A stretch of DNA of 64,000 nt, from NCBI RefSeq assembly GCF_016735585.2, contig NZ_JAERSE020000001.1:992001-1056000 (forward strand), written 5' to 3'. This DNA is from Chryseobacterium tagetis. GTDB lineage: Bacteria; Bacteroidota; Bacteroidia; Flavobacteriales; Weeksellaceae. This document shows positions 17,008 to 25,962 of this stretch, piece after piece. Under the pieces are notes generated by a model. It was given only the letters and a program-made list of their open reading frames with translations, made no database searches and had not been told where the DNA came from. Position 1 is the first letter of the stretch, and every line of letters starts with the position of its first letter. A program made the translations under genes and the position numbers.

Positions 17008-17799
17008 ATGAAAAGTATGTATTCTAAAATTCTGATTTTAGCTTTCATGGCATCTTCGCTTTATTCTTATGCGTGGGGACTGACTGGACACAGAATTATT
17101 GCAGAAATTGCAGAAAATCATCTTTCCGGAAAGGCAAGAAGAGAAATTAAAAAAATTATGGGCAGAGAACGCCTTGCGTATTGGGCAAACTGGCCGGACT
17201 TCATTAAATCTGATACTACAGGTGCATGGAAGCAGGCTTCAGCTTGGCATTATGTAAACATTGATCCTCAGACAGATTTCAAAGCTTTTGAAAAAAACTT
17301 AGAAGCTCAGGCCGGACCAAGTTTATACACTCAGGTAAAAGTATTATCTAGCCAGATTAAAGATGAAAAAACTTCTGAAAAAGACAGAAAAATCGCTTTA
17401 ATTTTCCTTATCCATATCATGGGAGATCTTGCACAGCCTTTACATGTAGGAAGAGCTGAAGATTTGGGAGGAAACAAAATCAACGTTACTTATTTTGGCG
17501 AAAAAACAAATTTACATTCAGTTTGGGACGGAAAATTGGTGGATTCTCAAAAATACAGCTATACAGAATATTCAAAATTACTGGATATTAAGTCTAAAGA
17601 TGAAGTAGCTAAAATTCAGTCAGGAACGGTAGAAGACTGGTTGTATGATTCTCATCAAATCGCTAATAAGATCTATGCACAGACTCCCAACGATTCAAAA
17701 TTAGCATACGATTACCAGTACAAATTCAATGATACTATGGAGAGACAGCTTCTATACGGAGGTTTGAGACTTGCCAAATTACTGAATGATCTTTTTTAA
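17008..17799 (+). CDS. Secreted S1/P1-family nuclease
   Basis: The protein is a zinc-dependent S1/P1 nuclease with a signal peptide ending at SLYSYA, so the mature chain would start with Trp23, whose free amino group is a zinc ligand in this family. Other ligands are visible in GLTGHRII, SAWHYVNID, LIHIMGDLAQPLHVGRAEDLGG and LHSVWDGKL. It should cut single-stranded nucleic acids or release 3'-phosphate from nucleotides outside the inner membrane. I use the ATG at 17008 because the upstream ATG at 16996 sits almost at the predicted transcription start. It is a single-gene unit with its own terminator. Confidence 0.93.
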   Translation: MKSMYSKILILAFMASSLYSYAWGLTGHRIIAEIAENHLSGKARREIKKIMGRERLAYWANWPDFIKSDTTGAWKQASAWHYVNIDPQTDFKAFEKNLEAQAGPSLYTQVKVLSSQIKDEKTSEKDRKIALIFLIHIMGDLAQPLHVGRAEDLGGNKINVTYFGEKTNLHSVWDGKLVDSQKYSYTEYSKLLDIKSKDEVAKIQSGTVEDWLYDSHQIANKIYAQTPNDSKLAYDYQYKFNDTMERQLLYGGLRLAKLLNDLF

Positions 17800-17833
17800 A
17801 ATGATTTAAATATATCATTAACTCTATAAATAT

Positions 17834-17861
17834 AAGCGGAACTTTGGTTTCGCTTTTTTTA
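17834..17861 (+). terminator. Terminator of the S1/P1 nuclease gene
   Basis: AAGCGGAAC pairs with GTTTCGCTT (one G-T wobble) around a TTTG loop and is followed by seven T. Confidence 0.85.
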
Positions 17862-18161
17862 TTTCCTCAGTTCAAATAAAAATCATTTGTAACGGTTAAA
17901 ACGATTGGTACAGAATCCAGTAAAAATTAACACAGTTTTTAGAGTTAAAATTTAATTAAAAAACACTTCTTGGTACGATTTTTTCAAAATATCTTACCAG
18001 ATAGCAACCTATAAAATCGCTATTCTGTGTCACGAGAGCCATAATTTACAACTATTTTCTCAATTGTAATTTAAATAAATAAAAAATAATTGAAACATGT
18101 GTAACCTTTTTACCTTTTCAAACGTATAATATATAGTAACTCTTTTTTGAGGAAAAAATAG
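17862..18161. other. Upstream region of rpoD, no gene recognised
   Basis: About 300 AT-rich bases precede rpoD. I find no frame with family features. The segment around 18110-18150 (ACCTTTTC, GTATAATATATAG) should hold the rpoD promoter, but no clean TTTG/TAnnTTTG pair is visible. Confidence 0.4.
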
Positions 18162-19028
18162 ATGAGACAATTAAAAATCACTAAGCAGGTTACCAACAGG
18201 GAAACTGCTTCATTAGACAAGTATTTGCAGGAAATTGGTAAAGTTGAACTAATCACTGCGGACGAAGAAGTAGAATTGGCACAAAAAATTCGTGCGGGCG
18301 ACAGAGCAGCACTAGAGAAGTTAATCAAAGCCAACCTTCGTTTCGTAGTATCGGTTTCTAAACAGTACCAAAATCAAGGTCTTTCTTTACCCGATTTGAT
18401 CAATGAAGGTAACTTAGGACTTATGAAAGCGGCAAAAAGGTATGATGAAACAAGAGGTTTCAAATTTATCTCTTACGCGGTATGGTGGATTCGTCAATCA
18501 ATTTTACAGGCTTTGGCTGAACAGTCGAGAATTGTAAGATTGCCATTGAACAAAATCGGTTCCATCAATAAAATCAACAAAGCATACGCTCACCTTGAGC
18601 AGGAAAATGAAAGACCACCTTCTCCCGAAGAATTGGCTGAAGTTCTTGACATGAGCGAGGAAGATATTAAAGAATCTATGAAAAACTCCGGAAGACACCT
18701 GTCTATGGATGCGCCTTTAGTAGAAGGTGAAGATTCTAATCTTTATGATGTATTACGTTCTGGAGAATCTCCAAGTCCGGATAAAGATTTAATGCTTGAG
18801 TCTCTACAAATCGAGATTGAAAGAGCATTGAATACTTTAACTCCAAGAGAGGCTGATTTGGTAAGATTATACTTCGGATTGAACGGAAAACACCCGATGA
18901 CTTTAGAAGAAATTGGTGAAACTTTTGATCTTACCAGAGAGAGAGTTCGTCAGATCAAAGAAAAAGCGATCAAGAGATTGAAACACAATACCAGAAGTAA
19001 GATCCTGAAATCTTATTTAGGTAAATAA
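18162..19028 (+). CDS. rpoD: Primary RNA polymerase sigma factor
   Basis: The 288-aa product is the short Bacteroidetes housekeeping sigma-70. It starts almost directly with region 1.2 ([23 protein letters not shown]) and lacks region 1.1. Region 2 contains [20 protein letters not shown] and [20 protein letters not shown]. Region 3 follows ([19 protein letters not shown]), then region 4.2 with [20 protein letters not shown]. This sigma recognises the TTTG/TAnnTTTG promoters seen across the window. The gene is monocistronic, with a hairpin terminator after it. Confidence 0.97.
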   Translation: MRQLKITKQVTNRETASLDKYLQEIGKVELITADEEVELAQKIRAGDRAALEKLIKANLRFVVSVSKQYQNQGLSLPDLINEGNLGLMKAAKRYDETRGFKFISYAVWWIRQSILQALAEQSRIVRLPLNKIGSINKINKAYAHLEQENERPPSPEELAEVLDMSEEDIKESMKNSGRHLSMDAPLVEGEDSNLYDVLRSGESPSPDKDLMLESLQIEIERALNTLTPREADLVRLYFGLNGKHPMTLEEIGETFDLTRERVRQIKEKAIKRLKHNTRSKILKSYLGK

Positions 19029-19050
19029 TTTTACGCAAAAATTTACTAGG

Positions 19051-19080
19051 CGGAGTTTGATTTTCAGACTCCGTTTTTTA
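19051..19080 (+). terminator. Terminator of rpoD
   Basis: CGGAGTTTGA (19051-19060) pairs with TCAGACTCCG (19064-19073) with one wobble and is followed by six T. Confidence 0.88.
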
Positions 19081-19090
19081 TTTTTATCCA

Positions 19091-19528
19091 ATGAATAATT
19101 TATTTTTTTTCATTGGGGGATTTCTCCTGTTATGGATTGCTACTAATACCGCAATTTACTTCTACTTGAAATATAAAAGAAAACTTTTCTTTGAATATAT
19201 AAAGGATAAAAAATATACCTTAGTTCCTAATATAGAAACTGAAATTGAAGGATATTCTAAATTTGGATCAAAAATAAGCTATAGAAAAGCCGATATTATA
19301 TTTTTGGAAGAAAATATTTTCCTTTGTTCATTCAATAAACCGATCATCCAGCTTACAAAAAATCAGGATTTTTTCCCAAACATCCATTATAAATATACTT
19401 ATAATTCAAAAACAAGGTTAGAAGACAGGCTCGAAATAAAAAATACAGATGAAAGCTTGAAAATATATCTAAATTTTAAAAATAAGAATTTTGATCTGGA
19501 TCAACTTTTCAATAATCAGATACAGTAA
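19091..19528 (+). CDS. Hypothetical protein with one N-terminal membrane helix
   Basis: The 145-aa product has a single strong hydrophobic segment at residues 4-27 (FFIGGFLLLWIATNTAIYFY) followed by a basic stretch KYKRK, so it is probably anchored with the rest in the cytoplasm. The soluble part is rich in Lys, Ile and aromatic residues with short strands. I recognise no family. It lies ten bases after the rpoD terminator and 60 bases before a lipoprotein gene on the same strand. Confidence 0.65.
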   Translation: MNNLFFFIGGFLLLWIATNTAIYFYLKYKRKLFFEYIKDKKYTLVPNIETEIEGYSKFGSKISYRKADIIFLEENIFLCSFNKPIIQLTKNQDFFPNIHYKYTYNSKTRLEDRLEIKNTDESLKIYLNFKNKNFDLDQLFNNQIQ

Positions 19529-19587
19529 TTTTAAAGTAAATTCGACTTCAATTTTTCAGAATAAAAATTATCTTAATCTTAATAACC

Positions 19588-20187
19588 ATGAAAAAAACAC
19601 TTATTACCTCTACTTTATTTTTATTAATCATTTCTTGTAGTGAAAGTAGTTCAGAAAATAAGCCACTTGTAGAAAATACTGTGGATAATGCCGATTCTTC
19701 TATAAAAAATTCGTTTGAGAGCGGCAGTAGATATGAGCAAAATATGATTGATAAAATTTATTCTGAATTAATCAAAAATGACAAAAAATTATCGACTCTT
19801 GATGATAAGATCTTAAAAGCATATGAAAACCAAAGAAAAGTTCTCGAGTATTACAATGTAGTCCTTGATAAATCAGATGGTTATTATCAAGATGCAATTC
19901 ATTTAACGAATACTATAAATGATTCTATTCTAAAACATCAGATTGAAAACGAGATCAGAGCAAATTCTGAGAAGTATAATGAAAAGACCAGAAACATTCA
20001 GAATTTAATTTCAAGGCTCAATAAAAATGAGCAGGATATAAATAGCTTTTACACCGCTTTCAAAATCAGAAAAACCCTGCCGAAAATTGAAAAATATCAA
20101 AATGCCCATCCTTTAAAAACAAATAGCTTAGAAAATTTTATCAAAAAACAAAATCAGTTATTGAATGAACTGAAAAATTTAAAATAA
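19588..20187 (+). CDS. Hypothetical helical lipoprotein
   Basis: The 199-aa product has a lipoprotein signal (MKKTLITSTLFLLIISCSES, lipidated Cys17). The remainder is highly charged and almost all helical, for example IYSELIKNDKKLSTLDDKIL and NEKTRNIQNLISRLNKNEQD, consistent with a coiled coil. No family is recognised. The stop codon overlaps the next start as TAATG, so translation of the downstream FAD monooxygenase may be coupled to it. Confidence 0.78.
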   Translation: MKKTLITSTLFLLIISCSESSSENKPLVENTVDNADSSIKNSFESGSRYEQNMIDKIYSELIKNDKKLSTLDDKILKAYENQRKVLEYYNVVLDKSDGYYQDAIHLTNTINDSILKHQIENEIRANSEKYNEKTRNIQNLISRLNKNEQDINSFYTAFKIRKTLPKIEKYQNAHPLKTNSLENFIKKQNQLLNELKNLK

Positions 20188-21305
20188 TGAATTCAATTTC
20201 AATCATCGGAGCGGGAATCGGAGGATTAACACTTGGTAATATTCTGCAACAGCATAATTTCGATTTTACCATTTACGAATCGGCACCTGAAATAAAACCC
20301 GTCGGTTCAGGAATTATGATGGCCATCAATGCAATGCAGATTTTTGAAACATTAGGTTTAAAAGAAAAAATTGAAAAAGCAGGAAATAAAATTCACGGAA
20401 TTTCTGTGACTGATGAAAAACTGAAACTCATTTCGAAAACGAATGTGTTGAAGCTTGAAAAAAAATACAACTCCTGCAATGTAGCAATCCACAGAGCTGA
20501 TTTGCAGAGAATTTTAGCTGAAAACATTGGTTTTGAAAACATTAAACTGAATCATTCTTTAAAAGAAATTCAAACGAATAAAAATTATCTTATCAACTTT
20601 GAAAACGGAACTGAAGTTGAAAGTGCAACCGTTTTCGGAGCAGATGGAATTCATTCAAAAATAAGAAATCAGATCTTTGGAACAGGAACCCTCCGCAACA
20701 CCGGACAAATCTGCTGGAGAGGCTTGGTTGAGTTTGACTTGCCTGAACAATTTCATCATGAAGCGATTGAAGCTTGGGGCAAAGGAAAACGTTTCGGTTT
20801 CGTTAAAATGACAGACCGAAAAATATATTGGTATGCTGTTATTAATAAAAGAATACACAAACGTTATAACAGTTTGTCTGAAAACTTTCACGGTTTCGAT
20901 CCATTAATCATCGATATTATTGAATCTACTTTGCAGGAAAATATTATTCTTAATGATATTATAGATCTCTCTCCTATTCCCAATTGGCATTCCGGAAATC
21001 TTTGTTTGATTGGTGATGCTGCTCATTCGACAACGCCTAATTTAGGACAAGGTGCTTGTCAGGCCATTGAAGACGCGTATATTATTGGAAAATTACTAGA
21101 GAAAAATAAAGATTTTAATTTCATTTTTGAGCAATTTCAGAAGATCAGAAGAAAAAAAGTAGATCATGTTGTCAATACAAGCCTCAAAATCGGGCAGATT
21201 TCTCAATGGGAAAAAGGAACTCATTTACGAAATCTTATGATGAGATTAATTCCTGAAAATATTAATCAACAAATGGTAGAAAGGGTTATAAAATTAGAAA
21301 TGTAA
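20187..21305 (+). CDS. FAD-dependent monooxygenase (aromatic hydroxylase type)
   Basis: The 372-aa protein is a group A flavin monooxygenase. The N-terminal GxGxxG motif (SIIGAGIGGLTLGNIL) binds FAD, GADGIHSKIR is the DG motif that contacts FAD and NADPH, and LIGDAAHSTTPNLGQGACQA is the GD motif. The family hydroxylates or epoxidises aromatic compounds, and some members modify antibiotics. Tet(X)-type tetracycline oxygenases share this fold and size, but I cannot assign that activity from motifs. The ATG overlaps the stop of the preceding lipoprotein gene. Confidence 0.9.
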   Translation: MNSISIIGAGIGGLTLGNILQQHNFDFTIYESAPEIKPVGSGIMMAINAMQIFETLGLKEKIEKAGNKIHGISVTDEKLKLISKTNVLKLEKKYNSCNVAIHRADLQRILAENIGFENIKLNHSLKEIQTNKNYLINFENGTEVESATVFGADGIHSKIRNQIFGTGTLRNTGQICWRGLVEFDLPEQFHHEAIEAWGKGKRFGFVKMTDRKIYWYAVINKRIHKRYNSLSENFHGFDPLIIDIIESTLQENIILNDIIDLSPIPNWHSGNLCLIGDAAHSTTPNLGQGACQAIEDAYIIGKLLEKNKDFNFIFEQFQKIRRKKVDHVVNTSLKIGQISQWEKGTHLRNLMMRLIPENINQQMVERVIKLEM

Positions 21306-21407
21306 AAGTATTTATCAGTTAAAAATCATTTAACAAAGACTAATAATATTTCATTGTGCCGAAAATGAATTTTTATTAACCTTTCCTGAAAAATCAAACT
21401 ACTTTTC

Positions 21408-21415
21408 TATTTTTG
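21408..21415 (+). promoter_or_regulatory. -7 promoter element
   Basis: TATTTTTG fits TAnnTTTG and lies 19 bases before the ATG at 21435. Confidence 0.5.
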
Positions 21416-21434
21416 TTCAAATGACTTAGATTAA

Positions 21435-21899
21435 ATGATTCTTATAAAAACCTTTAAGTTTGAATCGAACTTAGAATACGTAAGCTCCTATTTAAAAGAG
21501 ATGCATATTCCGCATTTCGCAGATTTTAAAAACAACTCTTTACTTTCAGAAGAAAAAACAAAAGATCAGATTTTAAAAATAATAGCGGATTTACAGATTG
21601 ATGAAAATGACGTAGAACCTGAAGAAGCCCTTATCGAAGGTTATAAAGAATGGAATGAGAATATGTATAACCCCGGATATTATACAGGGGGAAAATCTCC
21701 TTCATTCAATTCCGATAAAAACAATTATTTAACATATGCCATTCTAACTTTTATATCTGGTTTGGCCTGCCTGGTTGAGGAAATTAATTCTAAAAACTTT
21801 AGCAAAACCGCATTTTGGGTATTTGCTTTAATTATCTCCCTTATCAGCTTTTCCCTACTTTATCAATATTTGAAATATAAAAAAAGAAACTCAAAATGA
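21435..21899 (+). CDS. Hypothetical protein with two C-terminal membrane helices
   Basis: The 154-aa product has a soluble N-terminal part (about residues 1-95) with LEYVSSYLKEMHIPHFADFK and an acidic DENDVEPEEALIEGY. Two hydrophobic helices follow at about 98-115 and 126-146, ending in KYKKRNSK. The first half looks like a small ferredoxin-like fold as in DUF2007-type signal-transducing proteins, but I am not sure. The stop codon lies inside a bidirectional terminator shared with the convergent multicopper oxidase gene. Confidence 0.65.
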   Translation: MILIKTFKFESNLEYVSSYLKEMHIPHFADFKNNSLLSEEKTKDQILKIIADLQIDENDVEPEEALIEGYKEWNENMYNPGYYTGGKSPSFNSDKNNYLTYAILTFISGLACLVEEINSKNFSKTAFWVFALIISLISFSLLYQYLKYKKRNSK

Positions 21900-21908
21900 G
21901 TTTCTTTT
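21882..21908. terminator. Bidirectional terminator
   Basis: AAAAGAAACTC pairs perfectly with GAGTTTCTTTT around an AAAAT loop; the left arm is within the last codons of the preceding gene. Confidence 0.88.
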
Positions 21909-21912
21909 GTCA

Positions 21913-24687
21913 TTAATAGGTTAAAGTAATTCCGGCTCCCCATCCCATTTCATTATCGTAATTTCCGGAAACAGATACCCACTTTTGTAAGATATACCGT
22001 AATCCTGTGGTAAATTCGCCATCAGAATTTAAACTGAAATTTCCTCTTAATCTTCTGGAAAGCGGGATATCTTCCCTGCTCAATTCGAGTAAAACTTTTC
22101 CGTTCTGATCAACACTTGCATCGGCTGTCACCAACATAGGCAAGAGGTATTGCATCCCGACAATAAAGTTGGCTTTATTTTTAGAAGCTGTTTGCTGCCC
22201 AAACCAGGTTTTCTTTCCATGAAAATCCATTCCCATTTCTTCTGTCATCTGTCTTTCCATAATTTCATGGTTTTTCTGAATTCTGAATCCTGCATAAGGA
22301 AGTGCCCATTGGAATTTCCCTAAGAATCGTCCGACTTTCATACTTCCTTCAAAATGATCAAAATTCCAATTGGAATGAAACTCGTTAAGGTTTGCCCATC
22401 TTGGTCCGAACATCGTCATGGTTTCTGCATGGAGTTTATTACTCTGCAGATCAAGCATCGCCATAGAGCTTACCATCCTGTTATCTTTCATAAAGTCTTT
22501 CCATACCAGTTTTCTGTTCGGAAGCTGTGGATTCGGTTTTGAGTTTTCATAACTGAAAATTCTTCCCATTCCTGCCATCATGTGATATAAAATATGGCAG
22601 TGAAAAAACCAGTCACCATCCTGACTCGCTGCAAATTCAATGGTATTGGTTTCCATCGGCATGATATCTACTACATTTTTAAGCGGTGAATATTCTCCTT
22701 TTGAATTAATCAACCTGAAATCATGACCATGAAGGTGCATCGGATGACGCATCATGGAATTATTGTACATGGTAATTCTCAGGATTTCTCCTTTTTTTAT
22801 CATTATTTTATCTGTTTCTGTAACGGTCTTGTTGTCTAAAGTCCACAGATAATGATTCATATTTCCCTCTAAAGTAAACTTCAGTTCACGAACATTTTCC
22901 GTCGGAAGAATTGTTTTTTCAGGAGATTTTAAAATATTGTAAGATAATCTTTTAATTGATTTTTCTTCCTGCATATTCATTCCGGAATGATTCGAATGAT
23001 CTTCACTTTCTTTCTCTTTGGTTTTAATCCCCATCATTTCATTGATGTGCTTCATCGTCATTTTTCGCTGGCTTTCAGGAAGTTCAGGATACATTACTTC
23101 ATTCATGTCCATCATCTGATTTCCCATCGTCATATTCATTGGCTTCATATTTCCGCTCATCTCCATCATGCTGTTCATCATTTTCATCCCTTCAAAGAGC
23201 TTTAATCTCGGTAAATTCGGAGCTTCTACTTTATCTCCTGAACCTAACCAAAGTGAGGCATGGCCAATTCTGTCTTCTGAAGTAGCACGGAATTCAAAGC
23301 TTTTATTTTCAGGAATAGTCACTTCAATATCATAAGTTTCAGAAACACCGACAATCAGGCGGTCAACTTCAATCGGAACCACATCGTTTCCGTCATTTCC
23401 TATGACTTTTATTTTCCCACCTCCGAAATTCAGCCAGAAATAAGTAGAAGAACCTCCGTTTGCCACTCTTAATCTGACTTTATCACCTGCTTTTAACTGA
23501 GAATATTCAGAACTGGGCTGCCCGTTGATTAGAAATTTATCGTAATACACATCACTTACATCCATTGCCTCCATTCTCTTCCATTCGTTCAGGGCTTTTG
23601 TCCCGAAGTTTCCTGATTTAATGGCTTCCCAGTAACTCTGCACCGCGTTTTTTTTAATCGCATACCAATCTGTATTCGCCATATGGAGCCTCCTTGCAAT
23701 CTGCATTGGGTCATCATCACTCCAATCGCCTAATAAGACCGGAATTTCCTTTGTATACTCTATTTTTGGTTCGCCTTCTCTTTTTTGGAAGACTAAAATT
23801 CCGTTCATTCCGATCTGTTCCTGTAAACCTACATGGGAATGATACCAATAGGTTCCGTTTTGGGAGATTTTAAATTTATACAGATGGGTTTCTCCCGGTT
23901 GTACAGGTTTTGTAGTCAGATAAGGAACTCCATCCTGTTCGTTAGGTAAGATCACTCCATGCCAATGAAAACCGGTATTTTCTTTCAGCATATTGTGAAG
24001 GTAAATTTCTGCGGTATCTCCTTCCGTGAAATACAGTGTAGGAGCCTGTAATCTCCCGTTCACAGCAATTGCTCTCCTATTTTTACCTGTAAAATTTACA
24101 ATGGTATCTTTTACATAAAGATCATAGCGAACTGTTCTTCCTCCAAAGCTTATCTTACCATTTTCTGAATTTCTTTTTAAAACAGAATTTTTAGTTTCAG
24201 GTTCAAATTGAGATTGAGGTTGAGAATGGTTTTCAACTTCAACTAATTCCATTCCGCATTTCGGGCATTTTCCGGGTTTATCGGAAATCACTTCCGGATG
24301 CATGGAACAGGTATATTTTTGAGGTTGAGACTGAGATAAAGTTTGAGCTTTATTTTTAGAATTTAAATTAGGCTTGATGTTATCTGCTTTATTAGCCATC
24401 TTCATTTTTTTAACATCATTTTTGTTCTCAACTTTAGTCTTAGCCTTATTTCTAATTTCTTTTGATTTTATCTCTGGTTTAGGTGGAGTTTTCACTTCCG
24501 GTTTAGCTACAACTTTCGGAGTGACAACTACAGTTTTCTTCCTTAAAGTCATTCCGCATTTTGGGCAGTCACCCGGTTTTGAGGAAACAATTTCAGGATC
24601 CATCGGACATGTAAAATATGTTTTTGTCGTCTGTGAAAAATTAAAGACGGAGAATAAAAGCATCAGAAACATTATTATCTTTTTCAT
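21913..24687 (-). CDS. Multicopper oxidase with two metal-binding modules and a CopB-like tail
   Basis: The 924-aa secreted protein has a signal peptide, two heavy-metal-binding modules (YFTCPMDPEIVSSKPGDCPK around residue 24-46 and YTCSMHPEVISDKPGKCPK around 125-144), a Lys-rich linker, then a three-domain multicopper oxidase. Copper motifs are HWHG at 241, YWYHSH at 280, HPMHLHGHDF and WFFHCHILYHMMAGM. A Met/His-rich segment lies at about residues 500-570, as in CopA/CueO-type copper oxidases. From about residue 770 the chain changes to beta-strand repeats ending WGAGITLTY, like the barrel of copper-resistance protein CopB. It should oxidise Cu(I) in the periplasm. Confidence 0.93.
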   Translation of the reverse strand: MKKIIMFLMLLFSVFNFSQTTKTYFTCPMDPEIVSSKPGDCPKCGMTLRKKTVVVTPKVVAKPEVKTPPKPEIKSKEIRNKAKTKVENKNDVKKMKMANKADNIKPNLNSKNKAQTLSQSQPQKYTCSMHPEVISDKPGKCPKCGMELVEVENHSQPQSQFEPETKNSVLKRNSENGKISFGGRTVRYDLYVKDTIVNFTGKNRRAIAVNGRLQAPTLYFTEGDTAEIYLHNMLKENTGFHWHGVILPNEQDGVPYLTTKPVQPGETHLYKFKISQNGTYWYHSHVGLQEQIGMNGILVFQKREGEPKIEYTKEIPVLLGDWSDDDPMQIARRLHMANTDWYAIKKNAVQSYWEAIKSGNFGTKALNEWKRMEAMDVSDVYYDKFLINGQPSSEYSQLKAGDKVRLRVANGGSSTYFWLNFGGGKIKVIGNDGNDVVPIEVDRLIVGVSETYDIEVTIPENKSFEFRATSEDRIGHASLWLGSGDKVEAPNLPRLKLFEGMKMMNSMMEMSGNMKPMNMTMGNQMMDMNEVMYPELPESQRKMTMKHINEMMGIKTKEKESEDHSNHSGMNMQEEKSIKRLSYNILKSPEKTILPTENVRELKFTLEGNMNHYLWTLDNKTVTETDKIMIKKGEILRITMYNNSMMRHPMHLHGHDFRLINSKGEYSPLKNVVDIMPMETNTIEFAASQDGDWFFHCHILYHMMAGMGRIFSYENSKPNPQLPNRKLVWKDFMKDNRMVSSMAMLDLQSNKLHAETMTMFGPRWANLNEFHSNWNFDHFEGSMKVGRFLGKFQWALPYAGFRIQKNHEIMERQMTEEMGMDFHGKKTWFGQQTASKNKANFIVGMQYLLPMLVTADASVDQNGKVLLELSREDIPLSRRLRGNFSLNSDGEFTTGLRYILQKWVSVSGNYDNEMGWGAGITLTY

Positions 24688-24708
24688 AATATTTCGAAGT
24701 TTTTAAAA

Positions 24709-24870
24709 TTGTATAGTTTTAAATTAATCAGCAAAGAGTACAAATATTTTCTTGAAATTATTGAGAATATTTTTCGTCTGTAGAAGCATTTCACTGAGTA
24801 AAGATTTCGAAAATTTTTAATTTAATTTCCAAAAAAAACCTTAAAGCTGATTCTAATTAAAACTATACAA
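24709..24870. repeat. 14-base inverted repeat spanning the oxidase upstream region
   Basis: TTGTATAGTTTTAA (24709-24722) and its exact complement TTAAAACTATACAA (24857-24870) flank 134 bases between the multicopper oxidase start and the DUF3347 gene end. It may be a pair of regulator sites or ends of a decayed element. Confidence 0.5.
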
Positions 24871-24897
24871 CTTGTTATTTTAAATAAAATAGATCAA

Positions 24898-25371
24898 TTA
24901 TTTAATCTCTGACTTTACACTTCCGCATGAAAGCATAGAACTTCCATAATAAGGGTTTATGATTTTCTTTTCGTCGCTCAGCCAGCTTCCGTCTGCCATA
25001 GGACAATATTGAACGTAGATAGGATTTTCAGACAGTTTAAATTCTTTAGTAAGCGCAATCATATTGTCTGAAAGGTTCAAGAAAGTTTCTCTCTGTGTGC
25101 TTATATTTCTTGCTTCCGAAATAGCCGTAGCATCTTTTCTCAGGATATTTAAATTCCCTTCTGAAACCTGCTTATAATCAATTACAGAAGCCGTTTTAAT
25201 GAATTCTGCCGCCGCTTTTGAAGTTTTATCTGCATCATCTGAAGCCAATGCAGATTTCATAGTGATATAATTCTGATAAAGCTTAGAAACCTGAGCATCT
25301 TTTTTAGACTGTGCTGAAAGAGAAATTATTGAGAATAAAGATAATGCTACTGTAATGATATATTTTTTCAT
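24898..25371 (-). CDS. DUF3347 domain protein, periplasmic copper-linked
   Basis: The 157-aa product has a signal peptide (MKKYIITVALSLFSIISLSAQ) and a DUF3347 domain. The C-terminal signature YVQYCPMADGSWLSDEKKII then NPYYGSSMLSCGSVK contains Cys and Met residues suited to Cu(I) binding. The same domain occurs at the end of CusB-type efflux adaptors in Bacteroidetes. It lies directly upstream of the multicopper oxidase gene on the same strand, which supports a copper chaperone-like role. Confidence 0.9.
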   Translation of the reverse strand: MKKYIITVALSLFSIISLSAQSKKDAQVSKLYQNYITMKSALASDDADKTSKAAAEFIKTASVIDYKQVSEGNLNILRKDATAISEARNISTQRETFLNLSDNMIALTKEFKLSENPIYVQYCPMADGSWLSDEKKIINPYYGSSMLSCGSVKSEIK

Positions 25372-25477
25372 TGTATTAAATTTTAGAATTAATTTTTAAA
25401 GAATAAGATTTTCTGATCGCAAAATGCGACAGGTCGTGTCGTTCGTAATGATATGGCTATCAAACGACTGACGAATT

Positions 25478-25855
25478 TTAAATTCTGAAATTACAATGAG
25501 TAATATAGATGGGAAGCGCCCGGTTTTCCGGCGGCGCATTGATTTGAATCTGAGTAAATTTTATCGATGAAAAAGACCGATCGATGAAGAAAAAATCATG
25601 ATTTAAAACTTCCGGAAACTGTTTTAAAAAATCAATTTTAAGCAGATCCGATTTTTGCGAATCATCAACTTTTACAATTTTGATTTCGGTTTTGCAGCAG
25701 TCTTTTTTGGTTTTGACTCCGCATTTGCTGCAGATATCATCCACTTTCTGACTTATAGAAGCCAATTCTTTCATGCAATAATGTACACTGAATACCGCTC
25801 CGGAAGAAAATCCGAAGTAGAAAACAGAAAACAGTATGGCAAGAATCTTTTTCAT
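25478..25855 (-). CDS. HYC_CC_PP family protein
   Basis: The 125-aa secreted protein carries all three motifs that give the family its name: VHYCMKEL, DCCKTEI and NAPPENRALPIYITHC. A second CxxC (ICSKCGVK) lies between them. The signal peptide is MKKILAILFSVFYFGFSSGA. The role is unknown, but the family is commonly found next to copper and other metal-resistance genes in Bacteroidetes, and the cysteines suggest metal binding. It is 106 bases upstream of the DUF3347 gene. Confidence 0.88.
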   Translation of the reverse strand: MKKILAILFSVFYFGFSSGAVFSVHYCMKELASISQKVDDICSKCGVKTKKDCCKTEIKIVKVDDSQKSDLLKIDFLKQFPEVLNHDFFFIDRSFSSIKFTQIQINAPPENRALPIYITHCNFRI

Positions 25856-25930
25856 TGAGACAAAGGTAAAAATATCTTTACTATGATGGTTATAGAATTT
25901 TGTATTGTTGTTATAAAATTCGGGAAATAA

Positions 25931-25959
25931 AAAAGCTTCTGAAATTTTCAGAAGCTTTT
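25931..25959 (-). terminator. Terminator of the TonB-dependent receptor gene
   Basis: AAAAGCTTCTGAAA pairs with TTTCAGAAGCTTTT in a perfect 14-base stem four bases past the receptor stop codon on the minus strand. Confidence 0.88.
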
Positions 25960-25962
25960 GTT

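Noticed and set aside
20187..21305. Tet(X)-type tetracycline-inactivating monooxygenase
   Set aside because: Fold, size and FAD motifs agree, but these are common to the whole group A family; nothing specific to Tet(X) could be confirmed by reading.
22987..23205. His-rich 72-codon plus-strand frame
   Set aside because: It is the reverse complement of the Met-rich region of the multicopper oxidase; ATG codons on one strand read as CAT (His) on the other.
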